Shown here: positions 8,708-17,279 of the stretch, in pieces
Layout of the letters: each line of letters begins with the position of its first letter
Numbering within the stretch: the stretch's first letter is position 1
Assembly: GCF_019734885.1 (NCBI RefSeq)
Contig: NZ_JAAXCM010000064.1
Location: forward strand, 109,912 to 173,911
Reading direction: 5' to 3'
Length of the DNA stretch: 64,000 nt
From: Pseudocoprococcus catus
Lineage (GTDB): Bacteria; Bacillota; Clostridia; Lachnospirales; Lachnospiraceae
Position numbers and translations under genes: made by a program
Notes under the pieces: model-generated
The model's database searches: none
The model's input: the letters and a program-made list of their open reading frames with translations, nothing else
Told to the model about the DNA's origin: nothing

Positions 8708-9463
8708 TCAGCGTACTGTCAGATCCTTAATGACCTCGCCGGCTATGATCAGTCCGACAACAGATGGCACAAAGGCTGTGCTTCCCGGTACCTGACGTCT
8801 CTGCGTGCATGCCCTTGCACTCCCCGGAGGACAAATACAATGTGATCTGCAGCTGTTTTCCGTATCATCAATCGGCGTCAGTGCTTTTTCTTTTGAATAC
8901 ACAACCTTCAGTTTCTTAATTCCTCTTTTCTTCAGTTCACGCCGCATCACCTTCGCCAGAGGGCATACAGATGTCTTATAAATGTCTGCCACTTCAAAAG
9001 CTGTCGGATCCAGCTTATTGCCTGCCCCCATGGAACTGATGATCGGTGTTCCCGCTTTCTGTGCGGCTTCCACCAGCATAATTTTGCCTGTCACCGTATC
9101 AATGGCATCTACAACATAATCATACGATGCAAAATCAAATTCATCCGCGGTATCCGGCACAAAAAATGTCTTGTACGTATTCACAACCGCATCAGGATTA
9201 ATATCCAGGACTCTCTCCTTTGCTGCATCTACCTTGTACTGTCCAATAGTTTTTCTTGTGGCAATGATCTGACGATTGATATTGGTCAGACACACTTTAT
9301 CGTCATCGATCAGATTCAATGTACCGACACCGCTTCTGGCCAGGGCTTCAACTGTAAAACCGCCTACGCCGCCAATCCCAAAAACTGCCACTCTGGCATT
9401 TTTCAGTTTTTCCATATTGTCATGTCCCAGCAGTAATTCTGTTCTAGAAAACTGATTCAGCAT
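8708..9463 (-). CDS. tcdA: tRNA threonylcarbamoyladenosine dehydratase
   Basis: ThiF/E1-like ATP-dependent enzyme that cyclises t6A37 in tRNA to ct6A. The 251-residue protein has the nucleotide-binding motif GIGGVGGFTVEALARSGVG near residue 30, the Asn/Arg stretch LTNINRQI and the conserved MGAGNKLDPT block. A C-terminal PGSTAFVPSVVGL segment is typical of TcdA. The ATG at 9463 follows AAGGAGAAAATT. It is 16 bases after the ABC-class ATPase gene, so it is probably the second gene of a two-gene unit. Confidence 0.9.
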   Translation of the reverse strand: MLNQFSRTELLLGHDNMEKLKNARVAVFGIGGVGGFTVEALARSGVGTLNLIDDDKVCLTNINRQIIATRKTIGQYKVDAAKERVLDINPDAVVNTYKTFFVPDTADEFDFASYDYVVDAIDTVTGKIMLVEAAQKAGTPIISSMGAGNKLDPTAFEVADIYKTSVCPLAKVMRRELKKRGIKKLKVVYSKEKALTPIDDTENSCRSHCICPPGSARACTQRRQVPGSTAFVPSVVGLIIAGEVIKDLTVR

Positions 9464-9479
9464 AATTTTCTCCTTATAT

Positions 9480-11228
9480 TTAGCCGCGGTATCTGTTCAG
9501 CACCGCATAAATTTCCTGTTTTCTCGGACGTGCCAGACCACAGGGCACATAACCGCTGCAAAAGGCCTGCCATCCTCTTGCATCAAATATTTTCTCTACA
9601 CCGTCCACCGTCTCCTGTACAGTCTGTACTGTCTGATTCTTTTCCAGAAGATAACGCATAAAATACGCCAGTGCGGCCGTCTGTTCGCTGTCTGCCAGCT
9701 GCTCCACATATCTCAGATCCACTGTTTCTTTGTCAAGGACCATTGTTTCTCTGCCCATGACTTTCACTTTCATAGCACGCGGTCTCTCAGAACCGCCGGA
9801 TCCCTGACGTCCTCTTCGTCTGCCGCAGTCTCTTCCGCCGTGCATCTGTTCCCGCTTGTGTCCGGCTGACGGATTCTTTCTGTCAAAGGCCGGCATCTCA
9901 AACTGTGCCGAAGTGATCTGCCCGTTCTCATTTTGTCCACAGATTTCTCTGACTTTATCCGTGATATCCACTACATGATAACGATCCATCTGAATAACTC
10001 TGTCTGCTTCATAAAAGAAAGCTCCTGAGCTTCCGGCAACAAGAATTGTGGATATTCCGGCCTGCTCATACAGTGCACGCATTCGCTCGATAAACGGTGT
10101 GATTGGTTCCTTTTTTCTTGAAATTACACGCTGCATCAGTGCATCCCGCACCATAAAATTCGTAGCCGATGTATCTTCATCAATCAAAAGCAGTCTGGTC
10201 CCTGCTTCCATACTCTCCACAACTCCGGCTGCCTGGGAAGTACTGCCACTGGCATCCATCGTTGAAAAACAGCTGGTATCTCTGCCGTTCGGAAGATCAT
10301 TAATAAACATCGAGATATCTACATTTCTCACAGAGCGGCCATCCTCCGCTCTTAATTTGACAGCTGTTTCATCTGTGATTACCAATTCTCTGCCGTCACC
10401 GCCAATATGATCATATACACCATTCTGCAATGCTTCAAGCAAGGTTGACTTGCCGTGATAACCGCCTCCGACGATCAGAGTGATACCTTCCGGAATCGCC
10501 ATACCACTGACTTTCCCTCGATGAGGCAATTCGATCACTTTCTCTAATGTATCCGGAGACTGAAAAGGTACGCTCCCTGACATCGGCAATTCAGACACGC
10601 CGCTTTTTCTCGGCAAAATAGAACCATTTGCTGCAAAAGCGACCCAATGATTTTCGGCAAGTATTTTTCTTAATACATTCTGATCTTCTGCCAACCAGAC
10701 TGCCTGCTCCACTTTCTGATGGTCCAGCCGTCTCCAGCACAAAGCATTTTCAATACATTCAGGCAAAAACTCAAACAATATCTTTTCAAGCTCTTTTGCC
10801 TGAATCGTCCTTCCAGATGCCGGAAATCCCACATGAAATCTGAGAATAATTCCCACAGCATCAATCTCACAGGCACTGCGCTCAAGTACCTCCTGTCCGC
10901 ATCTGCTGATACTCATCAGTCCGCTCTTTCCTGAACCCTTTGCTTTAAAATTATATTTTTCAAACTGCCGTCCTGCTTCACGGACAATATAATCTCTCAA
11001 TGCAATTTCCCCACAATTGCTCTCATAATACCTCTCCGGTATTCCCGCCTGCCGGTGAGGCATTTCCACATGCAGACTGGAGGGAGATGCAAAAGGATCT
11101 CCCTGTACATGATCAATGATTAATTTATATTTTTCAAACTGATAGGTTCCGGCCAGTGACTTATATGCAGGATAACTTCTCCTGTCCATTCCACGCAGTT
11201 CTTTACGAAGTTCTTCAGCCGTTCGCAT
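9480..11228 (-). CDS. ABC-class ATPase domain protein
   Basis: A 582-residue soluble protein of the predicted ABC-class ATPase family (PF09818 type). There is a Walker-A-like GGGYHGKSTLLEALQNGVY in the middle, a Walker-B-like TRLLLIDEDTSATNFM, and a later conserved VAGSSGAFF. A Gly/Arg-rich insert (GGRDCGRRRGRQGSGG) precedes the C-terminal domain. Members are common in Firmicutes and their cellular role is not established; an RNA-linked function has been suggested, and the basic insert would fit. The ATG at 11228 follows AAAGGAG. The tcdA gene follows closely. Confidence 0.8.
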   Translation of the reverse strand: MRTAEELRKELRGMDRRSYPAYKSLAGTYQFEKYKLIIDHVQGDPFASPSSLHVEMPHRQAGIPERYYESNCGEIALRDYIVREAGRQFEKYNFKAKGSGKSGLMSISRCGQEVLERSACEIDAVGIILRFHVGFPASGRTIQAKELEKILFEFLPECIENALCWRRLDHQKVEQAVWLAEDQNVLRKILAENHWVAFAANGSILPRKSGVSELPMSGSVPFQSPDTLEKVIELPHRGKVSGMAIPEGITLIVGGGYHGKSTLLEALQNGVYDHIGGDGRELVITDETAVKLRAEDGRSVRNVDISMFINDLPNGRDTSCFSTMDASGSTSQAAGVVESMEAGTRLLLIDEDTSATNFMVRDALMQRVISRKKEPITPFIERMRALYEQAGISTILVAGSSGAFFYEADRVIQMDRYHVVDITDKVREICGQNENGQITSAQFEMPAFDRKNPSAGHKREQMHGGRDCGRRRGRQGSGGSERPRAMKVKVMGRETMVLDKETVDLRYVEQLADSEQTAALAYFMRYLLEKNQTVQTVQETVDGVEKIFDARGWQAFCSGYVPCGLARPRKQEIYAVLNRYRG

Positions 11229-11305
11229 GATATTTACTCCTTTCGGCCATTTTGACTCTTCCTATTTTATTACAACTCTATCCATCGGTCAATGACGGAT
11301 AAAAG

Positions 11306-11352
11306 AAAAACGACCATCACTGAATTTTCTTTCGTTCAGTATGGTCGTTTTT
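11306..11352 (-). terminator. Strong terminator after feoAB
   Basis: An AAAACGACCAT stem with an extended TTCAGT/ACTGAA section and A/T tracts on both sides. It lies 40 bases past the feoAB stop. Confidence 0.85.
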
Positions 11353-11391
11353 ATTCTACATAGACATATCTTTATCCAATTTCAAAATCCA

Positions 11392-13761
11392 TTACAAAAA
11401 CATCAGCGCATGATAAACCAGGAATGCACAGATCCAGGCAATAGCACACTGCAGAATCACAACTCCAATGGCCCACTTCTGTCCCAGCTCTCTTCTAATT
11501 GATGCGATCGCTGCTACACAAGGCGTATAAAGTAAACAGAAAACAAGTAATGCTGCCGCTGCCTTTGTTGAAATCAGTGATGTCAGGGCTGCCGTTGATC
11601 CAAACAGAATAGATAATGTGGAAACAACGCTCTCTTTGGCAATAAAGCCGGTGATCAATGCTGTTGATATTCTCCAGTCACCGAATCCAAGCGGTGCAAA
11701 AACAGGTGCGATAACGCCGGCAATCCCCGCCAGGATACTGTCTTTGGACTCTGTCACCATATTCAGATGCGGACTGAATGTTGTAAGGAACCAGACAATA
11801 ATCGTTGCAAGGAATATAACCGTAAATGCTCGCTGAAGAAAATCTTTGGCCTTATCCCACAAAAGCTGCAGAACATTTTTGGCTCCAGGCATTCTGTAAT
11901 TCGGCAGCTCCATAACAAACGGCACTGCATCCCCCTTGAAAATACTATTTTTGGCAATCATTGCCACTAAGATGCCTACTGCAATACCGCCAAAATAGAG
12001 TGCAACCATGATCAGACCACTATACTTCGGAAAGAAAGCCGCTGTAAAGAATCCGTAAATCGGCAGTTTGGCTGTACAGCTCATAAACGGTATCAGCATG
12101 ATCGTCATCTTACGGTCTCGTTCCGACGGCAGTGTTCTGCTGGCCATAACTCCCGGCACTGAACACCCAAAACCAATCAGCATCGGTACAATGCTTCGTC
12201 CCGAAAGTCCGATCTTTCTCAGCAGCTTATCCATAACGAAAGCCACTCTGGCCATGTAACCTGTATCCTCCAGAAGGGACAGGAAGAAGAACAACGTCAC
12301 GATGATTGGCAGGAAGCTTAACACACTGCCGACACCATTAAAAATGCCGTTAATAATCAACGAATGCAGGGCATCATTCACATTCCACGCAGTCATTCCG
12401 GCATCTGCCAGCTCCGTCAGCCATCCGATGAACTGTTCAAGCAGTCCCTGCAGCCATGCACCGATCACATTAAATGTCAGCCAGAAAACCAACGCCATAA
12501 TACCGATAAAAGATGGAATAGCTGTATATTTGCCGGTAAGGATCTGATCAATCTTACGGCTTCTCTCGCGCTCCTTACTTTCATGCGGTTTGACCACACA
12601 TGCTTCTGTCAGGTGCTGGATAAATGCAAAACGCATATCCGCAATGGCCGCTGCACGATCAAGTCCGCGCTCCTCCTCCATCTGACAGATAATATGCTCC
12701 AGCATCTCCTGCTCATTCTGTGACAGTTTCAAAGCTTCCAGGATGCCGCTGTCGCCCTCCACCAGCTTTGTGGCCGCAAAGCGCACCGGGATGCCGGCCT
12801 GTATGGCATGATCTTCAATCAGATGCATAATACCATGCAGACAGCGGTGAACCGCACCGCCATGGTCACTCTCATCGCAGAAATCTTTTCTTCCTCGGCA
12901 TTCCTGATACTTCGCCACATGCAGCGCATGACTGGCCAACTCTTCAATTCCTTCATTCTTCGCTGCCGAAATCGGTACAACCGGAATTCCAAGAAGTGCC
13001 TCCATCTCATTGATATCAACGGTTCCGCCATTGCCGCGCATCTCGTCCATCATATTCAATGCCAGCACCATCGGTACATCCAGTTCCATCAGCTGCATGG
13101 TCAGATAAAGATTTCTCTCAATGTTGGTTGCATCTACAATATTAATAATACCTGTCGGCTTTTCCTCAAGAATAAACTGCCGTGAGACAATTTCCTCACT
13201 TGTATAGGGTGACAGGGAATAAATACCCGGCAAATCTGTCACCAGTGTATCCTCATGCCCTCTGATCACACCGCTCTTGCGGTCCACAGTAACTCCCGGG
13301 AAATTGCCGACATGCTGATTGGCACCGGTCAGCTGGTTAAACAGTGTCGTCTTACCACAATTCTGATTGCCTGCCAGTGCAAATGTCAGTGTTGTCCCAT
13401 CCGGAAGCGGATGCTCAGTCTCCTTCTCATGATATTTGCCGCCTTCACCAAGACCGGGATGATCCGTAAAGCGCCCGCTTTCCTTCAATCTTCCATCTTT
13501 TCTCGCCTTAGAGGCTTCATGTTCGGCTCCTGCCTTCTGAACTTCTTCAATCTCTATCTGCTCAGCATCTGCCAGTCTCAGCGTCAGCTCATAGCCGTGA
13601 AGCCTCAATTCCATTGGGTCTCCCATCGGTGCATACTTCACAAGTGTTACTTCCACGCCCGGAATCATGCCCATATCCAGAAAATGCTGGCGCAGGGCAC
13701 CGCTTCCGCCGACAGTCAGAATCACGGCAGATTCGCCTGTCTGTAAATCTCTTAAAGTCAT
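11392..13761 (-). CDS. feoB: FeoA-FeoB fusion ferrous iron transporter
   Basis: A 789-residue protein importing Fe2+. An N-terminal SH3-like FeoA domain (MTLRDLQTGES to about residue 75) is fused by a charged linker to FeoB. FeoB shows G-protein motifs GNQNCGKTTLFNQLTG (G1), DLPGIYSL (G3) and NMMD (G4), then the membrane core with two gate regions (GFGCSVPGVMASRTL) and the paired C-terminal helices. The ATG at 13761 is chosen because AGGAG lies 7 bases upstream and the peptide starts exactly at FeoA. Separate feoA genes are more usual. The promoter is at 13805-13833 and a terminator follows the gene. Confidence 0.95.
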   Translation of the reverse strand: MTLRDLQTGESAVILTVGGSGALRQHFLDMGMIPGVEVTLVKYAPMGDPMELRLHGYELTLRLADAEQIEIEEVQKAGAEHEASKARKDGRLKESGRFTDHPGLGEGGKYHEKETEHPLPDGTTLTFALAGNQNCGKTTLFNQLTGANQHVGNFPGVTVDRKSGVIRGHEDTLVTDLPGIYSLSPYTSEEIVSRQFILEEKPTGIINIVDATNIERNLYLTMQLMELDVPMVLALNMMDEMRGNGGTVDINEMEALLGIPVVPISAAKNEGIEELASHALHVAKYQECRGRKDFCDESDHGGAVHRCLHGIMHLIEDHAIQAGIPVRFAATKLVEGDSGILEALKLSQNEQEMLEHIICQMEEERGLDRAAAIADMRFAFIQHLTEACVVKPHESKERERSRKIDQILTGKYTAIPSFIGIMALVFWLTFNVIGAWLQGLLEQFIGWLTELADAGMTAWNVNDALHSLIINGIFNGVGSVLSFLPIIVTLFFFLSLLEDTGYMARVAFVMDKLLRKIGLSGRSIVPMLIGFGCSVPGVMASRTLPSERDRKMTIMLIPFMSCTAKLPIYGFFTAAFFPKYSGLIMVALYFGGIAVGILVAMIAKNSIFKGDAVPFVMELPNYRMPGAKNVLQLLWDKAKDFLQRAFTVIFLATIIVWFLTTFSPHLNMVTESKDSILAGIAGVIAPVFAPLGFGDWRISTALITGFIAKESVVSTLSILFGSTAALTSLISTKAAAALLVFCLLYTPCVAAIASIRRELGQKWAIGVVILQCAIAWICAFLVYHALMFL

Positions 13762-13804
13762 CTTACGTCTCCTATTGATAAAAAAAATCAATTCTTACGG
13801 AGTT

Positions 13805-13833
13805 AGTCTATCCTTATTAATAATTTTTGTCAA
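13805..13833 (-). promoter_or_regulatory. Promoter of feoAB
   Basis: TTGACA, 17-base spacer, TAGACT on the minus strand. The spacer contains ATTATTAATAA, vaguely like a Fur-family box, but the match is too weak to call. Confidence 0.6.
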
Positions 13834-13860
13834 TAGCTGTTCGGGCAGAATATTCTATGC

Positions 13861-13890
13861 AAAAATCGCGTACATCGAAATGTACGCGAT
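13861..13890 (-). terminator. Terminator of bioY
   Basis: A perfect stem ATCGCGTACAT / ATGTACGCGAT with a 4-base loop, followed by TTTTT on the minus strand. Confidence 0.85.
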
Positions 13891-13952
13891 CTGAATCCTG
13901 CTTTTGAATGTTCTTTTGTTTTTAATCTTATCCTTAAACTGCCAAAAACATT

Positions 13953-14516
13953 TTAAAGACCACCAGCCTTGGATGCCATCTTACGCACCTGGCGTCCGAT
14001 CAGCACAGCCAGTACCGTCAAAATAATATCCTTTGGCACAAAAGCTGTCAGAGAATAAATGATAATTCCCTTCAGATCACTTCCTGAAAGTAATGCCCAC
14101 TGCAGTGCACCTACACTCTCACAGACAGCCAGTCCAACCAAAGATAAAATGATATTCAGGGCAACATTGAGTTTTGTATTCTGAGTCTTTGGCTGGATAC
14201 CGCATAAAATCGTCATCACCGGCCATGCAATAATGTAACCGCCTGTCAGACCTGTCAGGACAGAAAGACCGCCTTTAAAATTAGCAAAAACAGGAACGCC
14301 GACAGCACCGATTAAAATATACACAAGAACCGCCAGAACACCTCTCTTCCAGCCAAGAATCACTCCCACCAGAGCAACCGCAAAAACCTGCACCGTAATC
14401 GGGACACCTGTCGGCATCGGCAGGGAAACCTGGGACATAACCGCCAGGAATGCGGCAAACATGCCGGCCAACACAATATTCTTCACCGAAATTCTGTTTG
14501 AAAATTCATTTTCCAT
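13953..14516 (-). CDS. bioY: Biotin ECF transporter S component BioY
   Basis: Membrane substrate-binding subunit for biotin uptake, working with the general ECF energising module encoded elsewhere. The 187-residue protein has about six hydrophobic helices and the family stretches MPTGVPITVQVFAV and GGLSVLTGLTGGYIIAWP. The start ATG at 14516 (MENEFSN) has GAGGAG 8 bases upstream; a longer frame exists but has no ribosome site and runs into a repeat element. Regulation is visible: a BirA operator overlaps the promoter at 14798-14850, and a long fold-back element fills the leader. Confidence 0.93.
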   Translation of the reverse strand: MENEFSNRISVKNIVLAGMFAAFLAVMSQVSLPMPTGVPITVQVFAVALVGVILGWKRGVLAVLVYILIGAVGVPVFANFKGGLSVLTGLTGGYIIAWPVMTILCGIQPKTQNTKLNVALNIILSLVGLAVCESVGALQWALLSGSDLKGIIIYSLTAFVPKDIILTVLAVLIGRQVRKMASKAGGL

Positions 14517-14548
14517 GGTAACAACTCCTCTACATCTCTTTTTAATGC

Positions 14549-14767
14549 AGAAACAAGCATTTCCAAAAAAAGAATCATTCAAGAAAAGCTGTTCAATCAG
14601 TAGTTTAAAGCAGGCCGCTCTCGCTGCCCGCCGCTGGCAACGGTACATAAGGTGCTAAGAAACAGCACCTAAGTACCGACCGCGTCGGAAGCACCTGCAT
14701 TTAAATCTACTGATTGAACAACTTTATCCGTGTAAAACTATAACTTTTTTTGCAAATGCTTGTTTCT
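14549..14767. repeat. Fold-back element, family A, copy 1 (in the bioY leader)
   Basis: Outer arms: AGAAACAAGCATTT and TGTTCAATCAGTAG on the left have inverted counterparts on the right. Between them lies a core of about 90 bases (14611-14699) that begins GCAGGC, carries GGTACATAAGGTGCT and its inverted partner AGCACCTAAGTACC in the centre, and ends GAAGCACCTGC. The same core occurs at 39608-39695 and 47993-48082, but the arms there are different sequences. The element lies between the bioY promoter and its ribosome site. Confidence 0.75.
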
Positions 14768-14797
14768 TTCATTCAAATAAAAATTTCTGATGTTGGT

Positions 14798-14826
14798 ATT
14801 GTAAACCATGAAAAGCCTATTGTCAA
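14798..14826 (-). promoter_or_regulatory. Promoter of bioY
   Basis: TTGACA (14826-14821), 17-base spacer, TACAAT (14803-14798) on the minus strand. The -35 box lies inside the BirA operator. Confidence 0.8.
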
Positions 14827-14850
14827 CCTTTTTTATATTTAAGTTAACAA
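14820..14850 (-). promoter_or_regulatory. BirA biotin operator
   Basis: TTGTCAAC-N15-GTTAACAA matches the known Firmicutes BirA site (TTGTTAAC, spacer of about 15, GTTAACAA). It overlaps the bioY -35 box, so biotinyl-AMP-bound BirA should repress bioY. Confidence 0.85.
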
Positions 14851-14900
14851 TAGGTCCATAGCTACACTTCCCTATAACCCCTACGGCTTAAATAATATTT

Positions 14901-15102
14901 GCGAAACTCACAGCCTTTGAAAATATTGAGGTATTTAACAGTCGTATAACCTTGAATTATTAAGGCAAAACTCAATAAACCTCATTATCGATTGAATCGC
15001 TGCATCTGAATAATGCAGTGATTCAATCAATTCACAGCCTTCGTGTTTTGCCGCTACGAAACTGTTAAATATCTCAACAGTTCAATACCCTTGAAGTTTC
15101 GC
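14901..15102. repeat. Long imperfect inverted repeat between the ANTAR gene and bioY
   Basis: GCGAAACT, TTGAG-TATTTAACAGT, GGCAAAAC and GATTGAATC-CTGCAT on the left recur in inverse order on the right. The transcript could fold into a hairpin of about 200 bases. It starts 9 bases past the ANTAR gene stop. Its core does not match family A. Its ends (GCGAAAC) recall the centre of family B. Confidence 0.65.
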
Positions 15103-15110
15103 ACACCTCT

Positions 15111-15668
15111 TTACGCCTGAGAGTAAATCTCGATAACCATCTGCGCTGTCTCTACCATGTTAGTTCCGTTATCCATGCTGCATTTCTGTATGTACCTGTG
15201 GGCTTCGATCTCGGACATATTCTTTGTCTCCATCAAAAGGCTTTTGGCATGCTCAAGCAAGGCTCTCTCAGCGGATGAACGCTCCTTCGGCTTTTCTCTG
15301 CGCTTCTTGCGTCGGCGCATAATGGTTGTCTCAATGGCCTGCAATGTTGTAAACAGATCATAGACTTTGACCGGCATGGGAATTTTAATAACGTTGTACT
15401 CAAAAATATGGCTCAGATTACCCGGAGAGGCCATAACGATCATCTGCCATGTATCCGGAAGATCCGCCAGAAGGTCACTGTAAGTCATATCCTGGTACTT
15501 ATAGCCCGACACAACAATGCCGTCGGAGCCTTCCATCTGATCAACTGCCTGACTGACAGCGGCTCCGTTGGTACAGACAGTGACCACATTATGCCCGTGC
15601 CTCATCAGAAGGTTGCGGATATTAATGCCATCCTTCTGGCTTGAAAAGACAACGATAATATTAACCAC
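15111..15668 (-). CDS. ANTAR-domain RNA-binding regulator
   Basis: A 185-residue response-regulator-like antiterminator. The first 115 residues have a receiver fold, but the usual phosphoacceptor Asp after strand 3 is missing (GIVVSGYKY), so phosphorylation is unlikely to be the signal. A basic linker (RRRKKRREKPKERSS) leads into a C-terminal ANTAR three-helix domain (AERALLEHAKSLLME to AQMVIEIYSQ). ANTAR proteins bind paired hexaloop hairpins and block terminators. The start is a GTG with GGAGG 9 bases upstream. It follows glnA by 43 bases, and a matching hairpin pair lies upstream of glnA, so glutamine synthetase is its likely target. Confidence 0.88.
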   Translation of the reverse strand: MVNIIVVFSSQKDGINIRNLLMRHGHNVVTVCTNGAAVSQAVDQMEGSDGIVVSGYKYQDMTYSDLLADLPDTWQMIVMASPGNLSHIFEYNVIKIPMPVKVYDLFTTLQAIETTIMRRRKKRREKPKERSSAERALLEHAKSLLMETKNMSEIEAHRYIQKCSMDNGTNMVETAQMVIEIYSQA

Positions 15669-15711
15669 CCTTTTCCACCTCCATTAATGATTCATCAAGA
15701 AGGGGAAAAAA

Positions 15712-17046
15712 TTAAATTTTGTACAGATACTGTTCAATCTCCCAGTTTGTGATCTGTCTGCGATATTCATCCCATTCCGCGTATTTTGCCTCGATGTATT
15801 TGCTGCTGGCATGTTTGCCCAGAGTATCACAGATATACTGATCGGCCTCAAGCTCTTTAACTGCATCAAAAAGATTCAGCGGCAGTTCTTCAATGCTTTC
15901 TGCTGCTTTTTCTGTTGCTGTCATCTCAAAAATATTCTTATCCACATTCGGCATCGGCATTTTCTTTTCTTTTAAGCCTTCTAAACCCGCTGCCAGGCAT
16001 GCTGCCAGTACAAGATACGGGTTGCCGGCCGGATCAGGACTTCTGAGTTCAATACGACGTCCGGTTCCTCGGGTTGCCGGAATACGGATCAGCGGGCTTC
16101 TGTTGATGGACGACCAGGCAATATGCACCGGTGCCTCATACCCCGGTACAAGCCGCTTATAGGAATTGACCAGCGGATTCGTCAATGCCATCAGACCTTT
16201 TGCATGCTTTAACAGACCGGCCAGGAAATAATAGGCTTCTTTGCTGAGACCATTCTCATCATTCGGATCACCAAAAATATTGTTGCCATCCTGGTCATCC
16301 AGTGACATGTTGATATGCATGCCGGAACCAGGCACACCGTAAACCGGCTTCGGCATAAAGGACGCATGAAGACCATGGCGTTTCGCAATGGATTTGACAA
16401 CCAGCTTGAAGGTTTCAATATTGTCCGCTGTATGAAGAGCATCTGTATACTTAAAGTCAATCTCATGCTGTGCCGGTGCAACTTCATGATGGGATGCCTC
16501 GATTTCAAATCCCATATCCTCAAGGGTCAGTACCATATCACGTCTTGCATTTTCACCAAGGTCAATAGGACCAAGATCAAAATAACCGCCTTTTTCATGG
16601 GTTTCTGTCGTCGGCATACCGTAATCATCTGTATGGAAAAGGAAGAATTCCAGTTCAGGACCGACATTGAATGTATAGCCCATCGCATCTGCCTCTTTGA
16701 TCACTTTCTTTAAAATATAACGGGGATCGCCCTCAAAAGGTTCACCATTCGGTTTGTAAACATCGCAGATCAGACGTGCCACCTTGCCCTGCTGCGGACG
16801 CCACGGAAAGATCTCAAATGTATTCAGGTCAGGTACCAGATACATATCGGATTCTTCGATTCTGGCAAAGCCTTCGATCGAAGAGCCGTCAAACATACAG
16901 CCATTGTCCAGTACTTTTTCAATCTGACTGGCTGTGATCGCCACATTCTTCAATGCTCCGAAAATATCCGTAAACTGGAGTCGGATAAATTCAACATCAT
17001 CATCTTCCACCATCTGAATAATGTCCTTTTTTGTATATTTTGCCAT
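15712..17046 (-). CDS. glnA: Glutamine synthetase, type I
   Basis: Makes glutamine from glutamate, ammonia and ATP in a cytoplasmic dodecamer. The 444-residue length and lack of extra insertions fit the GSI-alpha type, which is regulated by feedback and protein partners rather than adenylylation. Visible motifs are [19 protein letters not shown] near the N-terminus, GPELEFFLF, the [10 protein letters not shown] block and [21 protein letters not shown]. The ATG at 17046 follows AAGGAGAGAGCG. It has its own promoter (17077-17106), and a candidate ANTAR-controlled terminator lies between it and carB. Confidence 0.97.
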   Translation of the reverse strand: MAKYTKKDIIQMVEDDDVEFIRLQFTDIFGALKNVAITASQIEKVLDNGCMFDGSSIEGFARIEESDMYLVPDLNTFEIFPWRPQQGKVARLICDVYKPNGEPFEGDPRYILKKVIKEADAMGYTFNVGPELEFFLFHTDDYGMPTTETHEKGGYFDLGPIDLGENARRDMVLTLEDMGFEIEASHHEVAPAQHEIDFKYTDALHTADNIETFKLVVKSIAKRHGLHASFMPKPVYGVPGSGMHINMSLDDQDGNNIFGDPNDENGLSKEAYYFLAGLLKHAKGLMALTNPLVNSYKRLVPGYEAPVHIAWSSINRSPLIRIPATRGTGRRIELRSPDPAGNPYLVLAACLAAGLEGLKEKKMPMPNVDKNIFEMTATEKAAESIEELPLNLFDAVKELEADQYICDTLGKHASSKYIEAKYAEWDEYRRQITNWEIEQYLYKI

Positions 17047-17076
17047 TACGCTCTCTCCTTATATTAAGATAGTTCA

Positions 17077-17106
17077 ACTATATCAATAATGCCCTTTCTT
17101 TGTCAA
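17077..17106 (-). promoter_or_regulatory. Promoter of glnA
   Basis: TTGACA, 18-base spacer, TATAGT on the minus strand. It leaves a leader of about 25 bases, starting downstream of the terminator at 17136-17192. Confidence 0.65.
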
Positions 17107-17135
17107 TATTGTAAAAAATTTACGTCAGGCATATA

Positions 17136-17192
17136 CAAAAAGACCGCAAAAGGGCAGGGAATTCTCACTCCACACACTGCCCCCTTGCAGCC
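17136..17192 (-). terminator. Terminator between carB and glnA
   Basis: A 16-base arm GGCTGCAAGGGGGCAG pairs with CTGCCCTTTTGCGGTC and is followed by TTTTTG. The 5' arm overlaps the second hexaloop hairpin of the candidate ANTAR target, so the two folds exclude each other. Confidence 0.85.
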
Positions 17193-17258
17193 TTTTCCAT
17201 ATTTTGTATTTAGTTTAGCATACTTTTTCTCAATTGACCAGCATGAATCTTTTCATAC
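17176..17258 (-). ncRNA. Candidate ANTAR-target two-hairpin RNA
   Basis: Hairpin 1 (17241-17258): stem GTATGA/TCATGC, loop AAAGAT. Hairpin 2 (17176-17191): stem GCTGC/GCAGT, loop AAGGGG. Both loops are six bases with A at position 1 and G at position 4, the published signature of ANTAR ligands. Hairpin 2 uses the 5' arm of the terminator. The linker is 49 bases, longer than I would expect, and hairpin 2 has a short stem. Confidence 0.6.
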
Positions 17259-17279
17259 CGTCAAAAATGTCAGAAGCTT

